From: Actinomycetota bacterium
GTDB lineage: Bacteria > Actinomycetota > Acidimicrobiia > Spongiisociales > UBA11373
Assembly: GCA_030688105.1 (NCBI GenBank)
Contig: JAUYIV010000179.1
Coordinates: 1 to 5,717 of the forward strand
DNA length: 5,717 nt
Reading direction: 5' to 3'
Part shown: positions 1-5,627 of the stretch, piece by piece
Layout of the letters: each line of letters begins with the position of its first letter
How positions within the stretch are numbered: the first letter of the stretch is position 1
The notes under the pieces: model-generated
What the model was told of the DNA's origin: nothing
Seen by the model: the letters and a program-made list of their open reading frames with translations, nothing else
Databases searched by the model: none
Made by a program: the position numbers and the translations under genes

Positions 1-233
1 ACCGTGATCCAATCCGAGCCCGAATAGCGGAGGTCTACTCGCGCATCGGCTTCAAGGGCGTCTCGGCGCTCTCGAACAACCGACCGGGTCAGCCGGATCT
101 CGATGAGATCCGCATGTTCGAAGTGGGCGATCTCCTTCCCGTGCACCCAATAGGCGAGGTCATCCTTGAACATGGACGGGCTCTCGACCACTCCATCGAG
201 AGCGGCGATCGCGTCTCTGAGACCGTCGATCAT
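1..233 (-). CDS. DUF5519/luciferase-domain-like small protein, 5' part only
   Basis: An open frame on the minus strand starts at an ATG at 233 and runs off the left edge, giving about 77 residues. The start is supported by GGGAG (complement of 243-247), 9 nt upstream. The N-terminus begins MIDGLRDAIAAL. It continues with YWVHGKEIAHFE, then DLIEIRLTRSVVRERR, and near the edge VDLRYSGSDWI. From memory this order (a G-[KR]-E-[IF]-[AG]-H-[FI] segment, a D/E-I-R-L-T-R segment, then a charged helix and SDW) matches small proteins annotated as luciferase-family or DUF5519, whose biochemical role is not established. The name does not imply light emission. The gene is divergent from the propeller lipoprotein at 408 and shares a 174-bp intergenic region with it. 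A GTG two codons upstream (239) is possible but lies too close to the GGGAG. That the frame is coding is fairly sure; the family call is moderate because the C-terminal part is missing. Confidence 0.68.
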   Translation of the reverse strand, partial: MIDGLRDAIAALDGVVESPSMFKDDLAYWVHGKEIAHFEHADLIEIRLTRSVVRERRDALEADARVDLRYSGSDWIT

Positions 234-407
234 GGACACAGTCTCCCAGACGGAGTCCGCACCTCGAAGAGGGGACGAGCGAGCCGAGCGGCCACGGGAC
301 GCCTACAGGGAGAATCCAAAGACGGTGCCGATCCGCCCCCCAGCGTCGCACAGCCGGGCGACGACGCGAGGTGCGTTCTCGCAGCTGCGCGGCCACGGTA
401 TGGTCCG

Positions 408-1502
408 ATGATCGGCCGGAAATCACACCTCCTCGCCCTATGTGTGCTCCTGGCGTCCGCCTGTGCGGACGATCCCGCGCAGCCGTCGCCCGCGGCTTCA
501 TCGACGACCTCGCCGGTCGGCACCTCGTTCACCACGGTGACGACACCTGCGACGACCGTGCCCGTCACCGCGCCCGGAACGACGCTCACCATCCCGATTC
601 CCGCCGCCGAGTTGGAGATCGTCGAATATCCGGTGCCCGGCGGGTCGAGGCCGCACGACGTGGCTCCCGCCGTCGACGGGGGAGTGTGGTACACGGCTCA
701 AGGATCGGGCGAGCTCGGGTGGCTCGACCCCGAGACCGAGGAGACTCGCCACGTCCCGCTCGGGGCCGGCTCGAGGCCGCATGGGGTGATCGTCGGCCCC
801 GATGGCGCTCCCTGGATCACCGATTCGGGGCTCAATGCCATCGTCCGTGTCGATCCAATGACGCATGAGGTCGTCGTTTTTCCATTGCCGCCGCCCATTG
901 CCAATCTCAACACTGCGGCGTTCGATTCCACCGGCCGGCTGTGGTTCACCGGACAGAACGGGATCCACGGGGTGTTCGATCCGGCGAGCGGCGCCATGGA
1001 GGTCTTCGCTTCGCCCCGAGGGTCCGGACCATACGGGATCACCGCCACTCCCTCGGGTGAGATCTACTACGCGTCGCTCTTCCAGAGCTACGTCGGGCAG
1101 GTGGCGCCGGACGGATCGGTCACGGTGCTCGAGCCGCCGACCCCCGCGCAGGGGGCGCGTCGGGTGTGGTCGGACTCGAAGGGCTCGATCTGGGTGAGCG
1201 AGTGGAACTCGGGGCAGCTGGGCCGCTATGAGCCGTCACGAGGCGAGTGGAGCGAGTGGCCCCTTCCCGGGGACCGCTCGCAGGCATACGCGGTGTACGT
1301 CGACGAGACCGACTTCGTGTGGGTCAGCGACTTCGGGGCCAACGCCATCCATCGCTTCGATCCGAGCAGCGAGACCTTCGACACGTTCCCCCTCCCTTCG
1401 GTTCCCGGCGAAGTTCGCCAGATTCACGGACGTCCCGGCGAGGTCTGGGCGGCCGAGTCGAGAGCCGATCAGCTGATCGTGATTCGCCGCATCGACGGTT
1501 GA
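408..1502 (+). CDS. Lipoprotein with seven-bladed beta-propeller, streptogramin-lyase (Vgb)-like
   Basis: The protein has 364 residues. Residues 1-19 form a lipoprotein signal: MIGRK, a hydrophobic stretch, then ASAC with Cys19 as lipidation site (Ala at -3 is less usual than Leu). A Thr/Ser/Pro-rich linker (about 22-65) follows. Seven repeats then begin near residues 82, 124, 167, 208, 250, 293 and 336, a period of 42-43. Each has the pattern [PH]-x-[GD]-[VI], a D-G turn, W-[FIYV]-[TS], a small-residue loop and R/G-x-D-P. This is the repeat of virginiamycin B lyase and its many uncharacterised COG4257 relatives. Vgb itself is a cytoplasmic enzyme of about 300 residues that linearises streptogramin B. 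A surface-anchored form suggests another substrate or a binding role. The last blade has His340, Glu345 and Glu350, but I cannot confirm the Vgb catalytic arrangement. The frame is open upstream to 114, but the ATG at 408 directly precedes the signal peptide and is chosen for that. No Shine-Dalgarno is visible before it. Confidence 0.85.
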   Translation: MIGRKSHLLALCVLLASACADDPAQPSPAASSTTSPVGTSFTTVTTPATTVPVTAPGTTLTIPIPAAELEIVEYPVPGGSRPHDVAPAVDGGVWYTAQGSGELGWLDPETEETRHVPLGAGSRPHGVIVGPDGAPWITDSGLNAIVRVDPMTHEVVVFPLPPPIANLNTAAFDSTGRLWFTGQNGIHGVFDPASGAMEVFASPRGSGPYGITATPSGEIYYASLFQSYVGQVAPDGSVTVLEPPTPAQGARRVWSDSKGSIWVSEWNSGQLGRYEPSRGEWSEWPLPGDRSQAYAVYVDETDFVWVSDFGANAIHRFDPSSETFDTFPLPSVPGEVRQIHGRPGEVWAAESRADQLIVIRRIDG

Positions 1503-1528
1503 CATCCCTCAATCGCCGCCGGCCATCG

Positions 1529-1566
1529 AACGACCTCGAGGGCCCCGCGGGGCCCTCGAGGTCGTT
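1529..1566. terminator. 38-bp perfect palindrome, likely bidirectional terminator
   Basis: Arms AACGACCTCGAGGGCCCC (1529-1546) and its exact complement (1549-1566) flank a central GC. It lies 26 nt after the stop of the propeller gene and 18 nt beyond the stop of the convergent minus-strand gene, so it can end both transcripts. The U-tail is short (TTT at 1565-1567 on the plus strand, TT on the minus strand), as is common in GC-rich actinobacteria. Confidence 0.85.
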
Positions 1567-1584
1567 TCGGAGACAGCCGGCGAA

Positions 1585-2304
1585 TCAGGCTTCGGTCATG
1601 GCCAGAGCAGGCAGCTCGATCTCGAGCTCCCGCTGGATCTCGCGATGGGTGGGCGCCAAGAGGATGTGTCCGCGGCTCGCCCACACGAGGCCGGCTCCGC
1701 TGAGCAGACCCATCAACCCGAGTGCCGCGAAGGCGCCGGCGAGGGCGAGGCCCATCTGCAGGGTGGTGGCGGTCAGGGTGCCGACTCCCAGCTCCGCGAA
1801 CAGACCGTGCACCGTCCCGGTCCACGCCTGCTCACGGGCCTTCCCGTCGAGAGGGTGGCTGCGGTTGAAGCCGGTCCAGTAGCGACCGTCCACCGGCACC
1901 TCGTAGGTTCCGGCGAGGAACACTTCGCCCTCGAACTCCACATCCTCGGTCAGGGTCACCATCTGGGTGCTGTTGAGGGTGTGGTAGCCGACCGCCGCCA
2001 TCTGGTACATGTACTCGGTCGCCGTGTTCACCAGCGGGTCGTTGGGGTCGAAGTCGGACTGGACCACGGGGTACTTCCAGTCCTCGGTGAGGATGGTGAG
2101 GATCGCCTGGGCGCCCTCGGTGGTGCCCCGGTCGACCAGCTGGCCGTCGTCGTTGTAGGTGAGCTGGACGTTCTGCTTCTCGCTGAAGGCTCCAAGCGAG
2201 TCGTACCCGTCCTGGACCTTGAGGAAGGCGACCCCGGCGGCGGTGACGAGTCCGAGCCCGAACACGATGAGGACGATTCCGAGTGTTCTGAGCCTCTTCG
2301 ACAT
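1585..2304 (-). CDS. Two-TM membrane protein of unknown function, probable regulator target
   Basis: The protein has 239 residues and I do not recognise its family. It starts MSKRLRTLGI and has one membrane helix at about 8-29. A polar, probably extracytoplasmic region of about 145 residues (30-176) follows. A second hydrophobic segment spans about 177-209, and a short cytoplasmic tail (HREIQRELEIELPALAM) closes the protein. The outer region is rich in Asp, Glu, Thr and Tyr, with EYMYQMAAVGYHTLNSTQMV (98-117) and the phrase YEVPVDGRYWTGFNRSHPLD (134-153). It has no cysteine, so a disulphide or Cys-based metal site is excluded. The ATG at 2304 is chosen over an in-frame extension to 2460 because AGGAG sits 8 nt upstream. 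The extension would also have to read through the 28-bp palindrome at 2335-2362. That palindrome matches the one in front of the neighbouring ArsR gene, so the two genes are probably co-regulated from separate promoters. The gene is convergent with the propeller gene. Confidence 0.85.
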   Translation of the reverse strand: MSKRLRTLGIVLIVFGLGLVTAAGVAFLKVQDGYDSLGAFSEKQNVQLTYNDDGQLVDRGTTEGAQAILTILTEDWKYPVVQSDFDPNDPLVNTATEYMYQMAAVGYHTLNSTQMVTLTEDVEFEGEVFLAGTYEVPVDGRYWTGFNRSHPLDGKAREQAWTGTVHGLFAELGVGTLTATTLQMGLALAGAFAALGLMGLLSGAGLVWASRGHILLAPTHREIQRELEIELPALAMTEA

Positions 2305-2312
2305 CTCTATTG

Positions 2313-2317
2313 CTCCT
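2313..2317 (-). promoter_or_regulatory. Ribosome binding site of the two-TM protein
   Basis: AGGAG on the minus strand lies 8 nt upstream of the ATG at 2304. It decides this start against the longer in-frame reading to 2460. Confidence 0.75.
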
Positions 2318-2334
2318 GTTCTCTGTCGATGCAC

Positions 2335-2362
2335 CCTGCTTGTGAAATATTTCACAAGCAGG
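2335..2362. promoter_or_regulatory. Operator A: 28-bp perfect palindrome before the two-TM protein
   Basis: The half-site CCTGCTTGTGAAAT (2335-2348) is followed by its exact reverse complement (2349-2362). The centre lies 44.5 bp upstream of the ATG at 2304. It shares the core CTTGTGAAA-NN-TTTCACAAG with operator B in front of the ArsR gene, at identical spacing. Its AT-rich core stands out from the GC-rich surroundings. The likely ligand is the ArsR-type regulator encoded next to it. The core also fits TGTGA-N6-TCACA with central TA, the CRP/GlxR-type consensus, so a global regulator is the alternative. A terminator role is unlikely, since it sits immediately upstream of a gene. Confidence 0.8.
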
Positions 2363-2382
2363 TCACGATCAATCTCTCGCAC

Positions 2383-2402
2383 ATCGTCGATGGTCGATAG
2401 GG
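2383..2402. repeat. Upstream element A, diverged copy of 2935-2954
   Basis: ATCGTCGATGGTCGATAGGG matches the 20 nt at 2935-2954 at 16 of 20 positions; both end GATAGGG. On the minus strand each reads CCCTATCG...CGAT and lies upstream of an operator palindrome, centre-to-element distance 34.5 bp here and 25.5 bp at the other copy. It may be a promoter or activator element, or a remnant of duplication of the regulatory region. Confidence 0.5.
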
Positions 2403-2508
2403 ACGAAGGTCCCAGGATCGGAGCCGATCGGCCGTAGCCCACCGAGACGTCAGATGTCATCGGCTGGTCGGGCGAGCAGCCGCTGGAGGCAGAAGGCGGG
2501 AGGCGCTC

Positions 2509-2865
2509 CTAAAACTCCACGAGCTGGTTCGCCTGGGCGAGATCCTCGATCTCCCGGACGAAGTCGCGCAGCAGCGAACGGCGCAGGCAGTACCAGTGAC
2601 GCGGGCCGTCCTCGCGGACGAAGAGGATGTGCGCCTCCCGCAGGATCCGGAGGTGCTCGGAGATCGTCGACTGCGCCAGGTCGCTGTGGTCGACGATCTC
2701 CTGGACGATGTGAGGCGTGCAGAAAGTGAATTGGCGAATGATGCGGATGCGCTCGGGATGGGCGAGGGCGCGGCCGATGAGAGCAAGGTTCTCATCGGTG
2801 AGGGGCGGCGCCGGCGGGAGGTCACGCTCGGTGCACGGTGGGCGCGCCGATTGCATGGTGTCCAT
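2509..2865 (-). CDS. ArsR-family winged-helix transcriptional regulator
   Basis: The protein has 118 residues, the usual length for ArsR/SmtB regulators, which bind DNA as dimers and usually leave it on binding a ligand, often a metal ion. Residues 24-47 (ENLALIGRALAHPERIRIIR) form the first helices with the typical ALAHPxRxxII motif. Residues 53-80 (IVQEIVDHSDLAQSTISEHL and on) form the helix-turn-helix, with SDLAQSTISEHLRILREA as recognition helix. Residues 82-94 (FVREDGPRHWYCL) form the wing. The ELCVCDL arsenic site is absent; the same place reads FTFCTPH, with Cys49 and His52. Cys11 and Cys93 are the only other cysteines. The C-terminal helix has no His, so an SmtB-type alpha-5 zinc site is unlikely. 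The ATG at 2865 is chosen because AGGAG lies 6 nt upstream and the protein then fits the family length; an open extension to 3126 would cross operator B. It sits between a transporter gene and the two-TM gene, all on one strand, and is probably autoregulated. Confidence 0.92.
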   Translation of the reverse strand: MDTMQSARPPCTERDLPPAPPLTDENLALIGRALAHPERIRIIRQFTFCTPHIVQEIVDHSDLAQSTISEHLRILREAHILFVREDGPRHWYCLRRSLLRDFVREIEDLAQANQLVEF

Positions 2866-2871
2866 GGGGTT

Positions 2872-2876
2872 CTCCT
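2872..2876 (-). promoter_or_regulatory. Ribosome binding site of the ArsR regulator
   Basis: AGGAG (within GAGGAGA) on the minus strand lies 6 nt upstream of the ATG at 2865. It favours this start over the second ATG at 2856 and over the long upstream extension. Confidence 0.75.
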
Positions 2877-2899
2877 CTGCGGAGACGGTGGATGCCGGG

Positions 2900-2919
2900 C
2901 TTGTGAAAAGTTTCACAAG
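2900..2919. promoter_or_regulatory. Operator B: palindrome before the ArsR gene
   Basis: CTTGTGAAA (2900-2908), two central bases AG, then TTTCACAAG (2911-2919) form 9-bp perfect arms. The centre lies 44.5 bp upstream of the ATG at 2865, exactly as operator A lies before its gene. Placement in the 112-bp gap between transporter and regulator suggests autoregulation. It could also act as a partial block to readthrough from the transporter gene. The same CRP/GlxR-type reading (TGTGA-N6-TCACA) is possible here. Confidence 0.78.
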
Positions 2920-2934
2920 TAGACCTTGCCGCGG

Positions 2935-2954
2935 ATCGACGAAGACCGATAGGG
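2935..2954. repeat. Upstream element B, diverged copy of 2383-2402
   Basis: ATCGACGAAGACCGATAGGG is 16/20 identical to the element upstream of operator A, with mismatches at positions 5, 9, 11 and 12. It lies between the transporter stop (2978) and operator B. No clear -35/-10 pair could be fixed in either copy. Confidence 0.5.
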
Positions 2955-2977
2955 GAGTTCGACCCGCCTGCTCCGGC

Positions 2978-3586
2978 TCAGCTGAGGATGTCGGCCTCCC
3001 AGTTCTCCCGGGCCTCGCGTGCTGCAACCGCGGCGATGAGAAGGGTCGCCACCGGATCGGCCCACCACCAGCCGAGAGCGGCATTGGCGGCCAGGGCGAG
3101 GAGGATGCTCGTGGCCAGCGCGCCATCGAGGCGGGTCAGCGTCGCTTCGGCGGAGAGCGGCTGGGAGTCGAGGCCCACGGCGGTCCGCCGCTTGGCGATG
3201 GCCAGCCCGAACATGACGGCCGCGGTCATCGCTAGATAAGCGATGCCCCACGGCGAGGTGTCGGCGCGATGGCCGGAGGCGATCACCCGAACCGCGCCGA
3301 CGGTGAGCAGCACCGCCAGCGCGGCGAAGGCGACCGCCACCAGCCGGAGAGCCCGTCGGGTTCGGGCCGGACTCGAGGTCCTGCCGACCCGACCTACGTG
3401 CCACACCACCACCACTGAGGCGAACACCTCGACCACGGCGTCGAGGCCGAACGCAACGAGAGCGAGCGATCGAGCCGCCACGCCGAGCCCGATGGTCACG
3501 AACACCTCGCCGGCGTTCCATGCGATCGTCGTCCATTCGAGGACGAGGGCGCGCCGTCGCAGAGACGATCCGACTGCCTGACTCAT
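2978..3586 (-). CDS. CDF-like cation transporter, membrane domain only
   Basis: With the ATG at 3586 the protein has 202 residues and about six membrane segments (roughly 16-35, 41-63, 80-102, 112-131, 153-172, 174-190). The features recall the cation diffusion facilitator superfamily, which exports divalent metals such as zinc in exchange for protons. Segment 2 contains FGLDAVVEVFAS with Asp49 and Glu53 at the Asp-x3-Asp metal positions. Segment 5 has LDGALATSILLALAANAALG with Asp154, followed by GWWWADPVATLLIA (172-185) and REARENW, common in short actinobacterial 'cation transporter' proteins. The usual His of segment 5 is not seen at its place, and the cytoplasmic C-terminal domain of typical CDFs (about 300 residues) is missing. 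The start is uncertain: ATGs at 3598 and 3595 are in frame and none has a clear Shine-Dalgarno. It lies upstream of the ArsR gene on the same strand, as metal transporters often do, but has no operator-like palindrome in its own 5' region. Transport substrate is unknown. Confidence 0.8.
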   Translation of the reverse strand: MSQAVGSSLRRRALVLEWTTIAWNAGEVFVTIGLGVAARSLALVAFGLDAVVEVFASVVVVWHVGRVGRTSSPARTRRALRLVAVAFAALAVLLTVGAVRVIASGHRADTSPWGIAYLAMTAAVMFGLAIAKRRTAVGLDSQPLSAEATLTRLDGALATSILLALAANAALGWWWADPVATLLIAAVAAREARENWEADILS

Positions 3587-3743
3587 GGGCGCCATCATCG
3601 CATTGCGACGGCAAGAGCGATGCTTGTCCGCGCAATAGCCTTCCCGATCGCCTCCCGAGGACTGGCTGGGCGGCGAAGCACCCGCCTCGGCGCCTGAGAT
3701 GCGCTCTGCCCGGCAGTTTCCCGGACGTTGTCCACCCACGCCC

Positions 3744-3749
3744 TAACCT
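3744..3749 (+). promoter_or_regulatory. Candidate -10 box for a leaderless transcript
   Basis: TAACCT fits TAnnnT and ends 6 nt before the GTG at 3756, the distance expected if transcription begins at the start codon. No Shine-Dalgarno is present in the intervening GAACCG or just before. No convincing -35 was found. Confidence 0.4.
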
Positions 3750-3755
3750 GAACCG

Positions 3756-5027
3756 GTGCGCCGACTCCTGGCTTCATTCGTCTTGCTCAGCCTCGTGGTG
3801 GGTGGCTGCGCCGACGACGCGACGCCTTCGACCACCGGGCCGACCACGACGGCCGGCGCCGGTGGAATCGCCGACGAGGTGGCCGGGCTCGTCGATGAGG
3901 CCGAGCGGGTGCGCGGACTCGAGTTCTTCGACGAACCTGCGGTCGAGATCATCTCCCAGGAAGAGCTGTCCGAGCGGGTCCGGCAGCAGATCGAGGACGA
4001 ACTCGAACCCGAAGACGTCGCGGTCCTGCAGCGCCTGTACGAGCTGCTCGGCCTTCTCGACGGGACCATCGATCTCGGACAGGCCTACCAGGATCTATAT
4101 GCCGAACAGGTCGGCGGGTACTACGACCACGAGACCGGCGACATGGTCATATCGGGTGGCTCGAGCCTGAGCGCCCTGTCCAAGACGATCGTGGTCCACG
4201 AACTGGTTCATGCGCTCACCGATGAGCAGTACGGGTTCGCCGACCGGTCCGACGACCTGGTCGACGCCGACCAGTTCGAGGAGGCGTTTGCCCTCCAGGC
4301 GCTGACCGAGGGTGATGCGACGTACTTCCAGATCGTCTACTTGCAGGGCCTCTCGGCGGGCGAGCAGCAGGATGCCATCGTGGAGTCTCTCGCCGTCGAC
4401 ACCTCCGTGACCGACTCGCTTCCCGGGTGGTTCGCCGAGGACCTCACCTTCCCGTATGACGCCGGATTCGGCTTCGTGACCCGGCTGGTCCAGGAGCGCG
4501 GGACTCGCGGGGTCAACCAGGCCTACGAGCAACCCCCGACCACCACCGAGCAGATCCTCCATCCCGAGAAGTATTTCATCCGCGAACCGGCGCGTGACGT
4601 GGTGCTGCCCTCCGCGGAGGTGGCCGGCTACGAGCAATATGAAGAGGGCATCTTCGGCGAGTGGAATCAGATGCTCTATCTCCTCGACGGGGTCAGCCCG
4701 GGCGATGCCGTCGTCGGGGCCACCGGCTGGGGCGGCGACCACTACCGCATCTACTGGAACGGCACCGACGTCGTGTTCGCCTACTTGTACGAAGGCGACA
4801 CCCCCCGGGATGCCGAGGAGTTCGCCGACTACCTGGTCGACTCCGTTTCGGCTCGGCTGGAGGTGGGATCAGCCCAAGGCTCGGAAGATGTCACGACGTT
4901 CCCCGGCGGGTCTGCCTACGCGTACGTCGAGCTGTCCGGCCAGAGGGTTCTGTTCGTGGCGGGGTTCGACTCGAGCCTCGGTTCTGCCCTGGTGCAATCG
5001 CTATTGAGTGGAGGCGCCCTCGCGTAG
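3756..5027 (+). CDS. Putative zinc metallopeptidase lipoprotein (HELVH)
   Basis: The protein has 423 residues with a GTG start. Residues 1-18 are a lipoprotein signal (MRRLLASFVLLSLVVGGC) with lipobox VGGC and Cys18. A Thr-rich linker reaches about residue 36, followed by an acidic helical region (38-115). The catalytic motif is His148-Glu149-Leu-Val-His152 (VVHELVHALTDEQ), preceded by GGYYDHETGDMVI. A third zinc ligand is probably Glu185 in ALTEGDATYF, 33 residues after the second His, a gluzincin-like arrangement. Later motifs are PTTTEQILHPEKYF (261-274), with His269, and GWGGDHYRIYW (324-334). From memory these accompany HExxH in uncharacterised actinobacterial putative metallopeptidases. 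The expected location is the outer face of the membrane; substrate unknown. The GTG is chosen because the signal peptide begins immediately there, and the context suggests leaderless translation. The gene is divergent from the CDF-like gene (169-bp gap), and 96 nt separate it from the next gene on the same strand. Cys-Ala-Asp-Asp after lipidation is shared with the lipoprotein at 408. Confidence 0.85.
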   Translation: MRRLLASFVLLSLVVGGCADDATPSTTGPTTTAGAGGIADEVAGLVDEAERVRGLEFFDEPAVEIISQEELSERVRQQIEDELEPEDVAVLQRLYELLGLLDGTIDLGQAYQDLYAEQVGGYYDHETGDMVISGGSSLSALSKTIVVHELVHALTDEQYGFADRSDDLVDADQFEEAFALQALTEGDATYFQIVYLQGLSAGEQQDAIVESLAVDTSVTDSLPGWFAEDLTFPYDAGFGFVTRLVQERGTRGVNQAYEQPPTTTEQILHPEKYFIREPARDVVLPSAEVAGYEQYEEGIFGEWNQMLYLLDGVSPGDAVVGATGWGGDHYRIYWNGTDVVFAYLYEGDTPRDAEEFADYLVDSVSARLEVGSAQGSEDVTTFPGGSAYAYVELSGQRVLFVAGFDSSLGSALVQSLLSGGALA

Positions 5028-5123
5028 ACCGACGCAACGAGTAGGGGCTTTGGTCCACATGACACGACCAGGGGTCCCTGCCACAATGCGCCACCACAAT
5101 CGGATCAAGAAGATCGGGGGACT

Positions 5124-5603
5124 ATGGACTTCAGCAAACTCTCAGCGGGGGCCAAATTGGCTCTGGTGGGCGGGGTGATCCTCCTCGTGAACATGTTCTT
5201 GCCCTGGTTCTCGGTCGATCTGGGACCGCTCGGCTCCGATTCGGGAAACGCTTTCGACTCTGGTTTCCTGGCTTGGGGGGGCTCGCTGATAGCGGTCGCC
5301 GGTGCCCTGGTGCTGCTACTCAAGGCCTCGGGTAGGCAGGCGGTGAACATGGGCGAGTTCAAGACCGAACAAGTCGCTCTCATCCTCGCCGCACTTGGAA
5401 CAGTGCTGATAGTCATCAAGGTGATCACAGGGCATTCCATTCTGGGTCTGTCCCTCGATCGCAGCATCGGCGTCTTCTTGGGTGTCATTGCCGGCGCCGC
5501 GGTGACGTACGGCGCATTCATGGCCATGAAGGACGCCGGCCTCGAAATGCCCGGGATGGGCGGCGGAGGCAGTGGCAGTGGAGGCGGCGACACGGGCATG
5601 TAG
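5124..5603 (+). CDS. Four-TM membrane protein with Gly-rich tail, function unknown
   Basis: The protein has 159 residues with four predicted membrane helices at about 11-29, 48-67, 82-101 and 115-135. The first ends in FLPWFSVDLG, a Leu-Pro-Trp-[FY]-Ser-Val feature I recall from many small actinobacterial membrane proteins of unknown role; the N-terminus MDFSKLSAGAK is of the same type. The loop 31-47 is Gly/Ser/Asp-rich. The tail (143-159, MPGMGGGGSGSGGGDTGM) is a flexible low-complexity end without a zinc ribbon. The ATG at 5124 is preceded by GGGGGA only 3 nt away, so the ribosome binding site is poor in spacing. No earlier in-frame start looks better. It follows the metallopeptidase after 96 nt and may be read with it, as no strong terminator lies between them. 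A hairpin ends the unit 24 nt after the stop. Confidence 0.82.
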   Translation: MDFSKLSAGAKLALVGGVILLVNMFLPWFSVDLGPLGSDSGNAFDSGFLAWGGSLIAVAGALVLLLKASGRQAVNMGEFKTEQVALILAALGTVLIVIKVITGHSILGLSLDRSIGVFLGVIAGAAVTYGAFMAMKDAGLEMPGMGGGGSGSGGGDTGM

Positions 5604-5627
5604 CCGAACCCGCCGAAATGACTCACT

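Noticed and set aside
114..407. N-terminal extension of the propeller lipoprotein to an ATG at 114
   Set aside because: It would bury the signal peptide 98 residues inside the protein and overlap the divergent minus-strand gene that has its own ribosome binding site.
1645..2400. Long plus-strand open frame of 251 codons opposite the two-TM gene
   Set aside because: It is antisense to a gene with a ribosome binding site, membrane helices and an upstream operator. Its translation is Gly/Val/Glu-rich low-complexity sequence typical of a GC-rich shadow frame, and it runs across the operator.
2461..2482. Hairpin CGGCTG...CAGCCG after the ArsR stop as a terminator
   Set aside because: The stem has a mismatch, and no T-run follows on the minus strand. 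It may be a weak structure but is not clear enough to annotate.
2335..2919. Palindromes as an insertion-sequence end pair or CRISPR-like repeats
   Set aside because: Only two copies exist, each sits at a fixed distance before a start codon, and the gene between them is a regulator, not a transposase.
2866..3126. Extension of the ArsR gene upstream to 3126
   Set aside because: It would translate the operator and overlap the transporter gene. AGGAG and the family length support 2865.
4095..4742. Minus-strand open frame of 215 codons opposite the metallopeptidase
   Set aside because: It is fully inside and antisense to a gene with catalytic motifs and has no domain pattern of its own.
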